This document shows positions 4,442 to 5,738 of a stretch of 5,738 nt of DNA, one piece after another. How positions within the stretch are numbered: the first letter of the stretch is position 1; every line of letters starts with the position of its first letter. The stretch is from an uncultured Microbacteriaceae bacterium (GTDB lineage Bacteria > Actinomycetota > Actinomycetes > Actinomycetales > Microbacteriaceae): positions 1 to 5,738 of the forward strand of contig CAMLMQ010000182.1 in the NCBI GenBank assembly GCA_946481135.1. The letters run 5' to 3'. Under the pieces are notes generated by a model. The model ran no database searches, was not told the origin of the DNA, and saw only the letters and a program-made list of their open reading frames with translations. A program made the translations under genes and the position numbers.

Positions 4442-4527
4442 ACCGAGCCGCGCTTCGTTGCGCGCTCGACAGTTGCAGTCGCCGCCGGGAGAACGGGCGC
4501 GCGTGCAACTGACGTCAGCGCGACGCC

Positions 4528-5738
4528 TCAGCCGCCGAGGAGGTCGTGCCGCACGACGATCGCGTCGCGCGCCGGGCCGACACCGATCGCGGAGATGCGC
4601 GAGCCCGACATCCCCTCGAGCGCGAGCACGTAGTCGCGCGCGTTCGTCGGGAGGTCGTCGAACGTCCGCGCCCCCGAGATGTCCTCGGTCCAGCCCGGGA
4701 ACTCCTCGTAGATCGGGGTGGCGTGGTGGAAGTCGCTCTGGTTGACCGGCAACTCGTCGTAACGCACGCCGTCGACGTCGTAGGCGACGCACACCGGGAT
4801 GGTGGCGAGCCCCGTGAGCACGTCGAGCTTGGTCAGCACGAAGTCGGTGACGCCGTTGATGCGGGCCGCATACCGGGCGATCGGGGCGTCGTACCATCCG
4901 ACGCGGCGGGGGCGCCCCGTGGTCGTGCCGAACTCGTGGCCGGTCGCGCGCAGGAAGTCGCCGTTCTCATCGAAGAGCTCGGTCGGGAACGGGCCCGACC
5001 CCACGCGCGTCGTGTACGCCTTGACGATGCCGATGATGCGCTCGAGCCGGGCGGGACCGATGCCCGACCCCGTCGCGGCGCCGCCGGCGGTGGCCGACGA
5101 CGACGTCACGAACGGGTAGGTGCCGTGGTCGACATCCAGCATGGTGGCCTGGCCGCCCTCGAACAGCACGGTCTTGCCGGCTTCCAGGGCCTGGTGCAGC
5201 ACGAGCGAGGTGTCGGCGACCATCGGGCGCAGTCGCTCGGCGTACGACAGCAGCTCGGCGACGACCTCGTCGACGGTGATCGCGCGGCGGTTGTACACCT
5301 TCACGAGCAGATGGTTCTTCTGGTGGAGGGCGCCCTCCACCTTCTGCCGCAGGATGTTCTCGTCGAAGAGGTCCTGGATGCGGATGCCGACGCGGTTGAT
5401 CTTGTCGGCGTAGGCGGGGCCGATGCCGCGGCCGGTCGTGCCGATCTGGCGCTTGCCGAGGAAACGCTCGGTGACCTTGTCGATCGTTCGGTGGTACGAC
5501 GTGATGACGTGCGCGTTGGCGCTGATGAGCAGCTTCGACACGTCGAGTCCCCGCGCGATGAGGGCGTCGAGCTCCTCGAAAAGCACCTCGATGTCGACGA
5601 CGACGCCGTTCGAGATCACCGGCGTCACGCCGGGCGTGAGGATGCCGGACGGCAGCAGGTGCAGCGCGTACTTCTCGTCGCCGATGACGACGGTGTGGCC
5701 GGCGTTGTTGCCGCCGTTGAACTTCACGACGTAGTCGA
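4528..5738 (-). CDS. purA: Adenylosuccinate synthetase PurA (N-terminus outside window)
   Basis: PurA joins IMP and aspartate with GTP hydrolysis to give adenylosuccinate, the first step from IMP to AMP, in the cytosol. The frame is open through the right edge ([16 protein letters not shown] at the edge) and ends in TGA at 4530-4528. About 402 residues are visible against roughly 430 for the family, so only about 25-30 are missing, including the GDEGKG GTP loop. A GTG at 5727 is internal Val, not the start. Visible signatures are [33 protein letters not shown] followed by [33 protein letters not shown], the base-recognition LTKLD, and the C-terminal [18 protein letters not shown]. No interruption is seen. 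It converges on the VOC gene across the palindromic element. Its promoter lies outside the window. Confidence 0.97.
   Translation of the reverse strand, partial: DYVVKFNGGNNAGHTVVIGDEKYALHLLPSGILTPGVTPVISNGVVVDIEVLFEELDALIARGLDVSKLLISANAHVITSYHRTIDKVTERFLGKRQIGTTGRGIGPAYADKINRVGIRIQDLFDENILRQKVEGALHQKNHLLVKVYNRRAITVDEVVAELLSYAERLRPMVADTSLVLHQALEAGKTVLFEGGQATMLDVDHGTYPFVTSSSATAGGAATGSGIGPARLERIIGIVKAYTTRVGSGPFPTELFDENGDFLRATGHEFGTTTGRPRRVGWYDAPIARYAARINGVTDFVLTKLDVLTGLATIPVCVAYDVDGVRYDELPVNQSDFHHATPIYEEFPGWTEDISGARTFDDLPTNARDYVLALEGMSGSRISAIGVGPARDAIVVRHDLLGG

Larger units (their letters stand above)
4330..4510. repeat. 181-bp palindrome-rich element: two 40-bp hairpin units with 13-bp terminal inverted repeats
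   Basis: The ends are perfect 13-bp inverted repeats: AGTTGCACGCGCG at 4330-4342 and its complement at 4498-4510. The element contains two ungapped 40-bp units in the same orientation, 4330-4369 and 4471-4510, which I count as identical at 27 of 40 positions. The first forms a 12-bp stem (4331-4342 with 4357-4368); the second has an 8-bp outer stem (4470-4477 with 4504-4511). The 101-bp spacer can form further hairpins. The layout resembles paired REP/BIME elements. No flanking target duplication is evident, no transposase is present, and no T-run follows. It fills most of the gap between converging VOC and purA genes, so a terminator or RNA-stability role is plausible. Confidence 0.75.

Noticed and set aside
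4330..4510. CRISPR array from the repeated GTTGCA-type motifs
   Set aside because: Only two imperfect units with one long spacer, both strongly palindromic, and no cas genes; a REP-like element explains it better.
4330..4510. Complete mobile element with target-site duplication
   Set aside because: Flanking bases (GCGTT to the left, GACGT to the right) do not form a duplication and there is no transposase.
4509..4518. CTGACGTCAG, a perfect 10-bp palindrome next to the element's right end
   Set aside because: Ten-base palindromes are expected several times by chance in this length. It lies before a gene's 3' end, not a promoter, and no partner site was seen.
4328..4897. Minus-strand open frame running from purA through the palindromic region
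   Set aside because: The translation is Arg/Cys-rich noise over purA and repeat sequence; no start signal and no family motif.
4799..5734. Three consecutive plus-strand open frames opposite purA
   Set aside because: They are antisense shadows of a high-GC gene with unmistakable PurA sequence; the translations are Ser/Arg/Thr-rich and resemble no family.

Overview
The window is about 70% G+C and reads as the chromosome of a high-GC actinobacterium. Gene layout, several probably leaderless genes and the palindromic intergenic repeats suggest Microbacteriaceae or a close relative; that placement is inference. It is ordinary core chromosome: two purine-biosynthesis genes, both cut by the window edges, flank seven complete smaller genes. 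I see no RNA genes, CRISPR array, insertion sequence, phage or toxin-antitoxin module.

Layout. (1) 1-503, plus: 3' end of purL. (2) 508-616: a 109-bp nested inverted repeat at the convergent purL/SDR junction. (3) 2490-607, minus: a tight three-gene operon of a RimJ/RimL-type acetyltransferase, an AroQ-class chorismate mutase and a retinol-dehydrogenase-like short-chain dehydrogenase. The last two overlap by 4 bp. (4) 2523-3161, plus: a five-helix membrane protein of unknown function, ending 1 nt from (5) 3426-3163, minus: a small two-CxxC protein. (6) 3450-3890 and 3901-4314, plus: a sensor-less AraC-type regulator and a VOC-fold protein, a likely regulator/effector pair. (7) 4330-4510: a palindrome-rich element of two 40-bp hairpin units with 13-bp terminal inverted repeats. 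(8) 5738-4528, minus: purA, lacking only its N-terminus.

Function. PurL acts in the pathway to IMP and PurA takes IMP towards AMP, so the two edge genes belong to one pathway although they converge. The middle genes have no obvious shared pathway. The chorismate mutase links to Phe/Tyr biosynthesis, but its operon partners are generic enzyme families.

The most interesting content is non-coding. A 14-bp perfect palindrome appears to supply the -10 hexamers of two divergent leaderless genes. A third gene's -10 hexamer begins with the stop codon of the gene before it. Two different palindromic repeat families occupy the two roomy convergent junctions. I found no convincing new multi-gene system.
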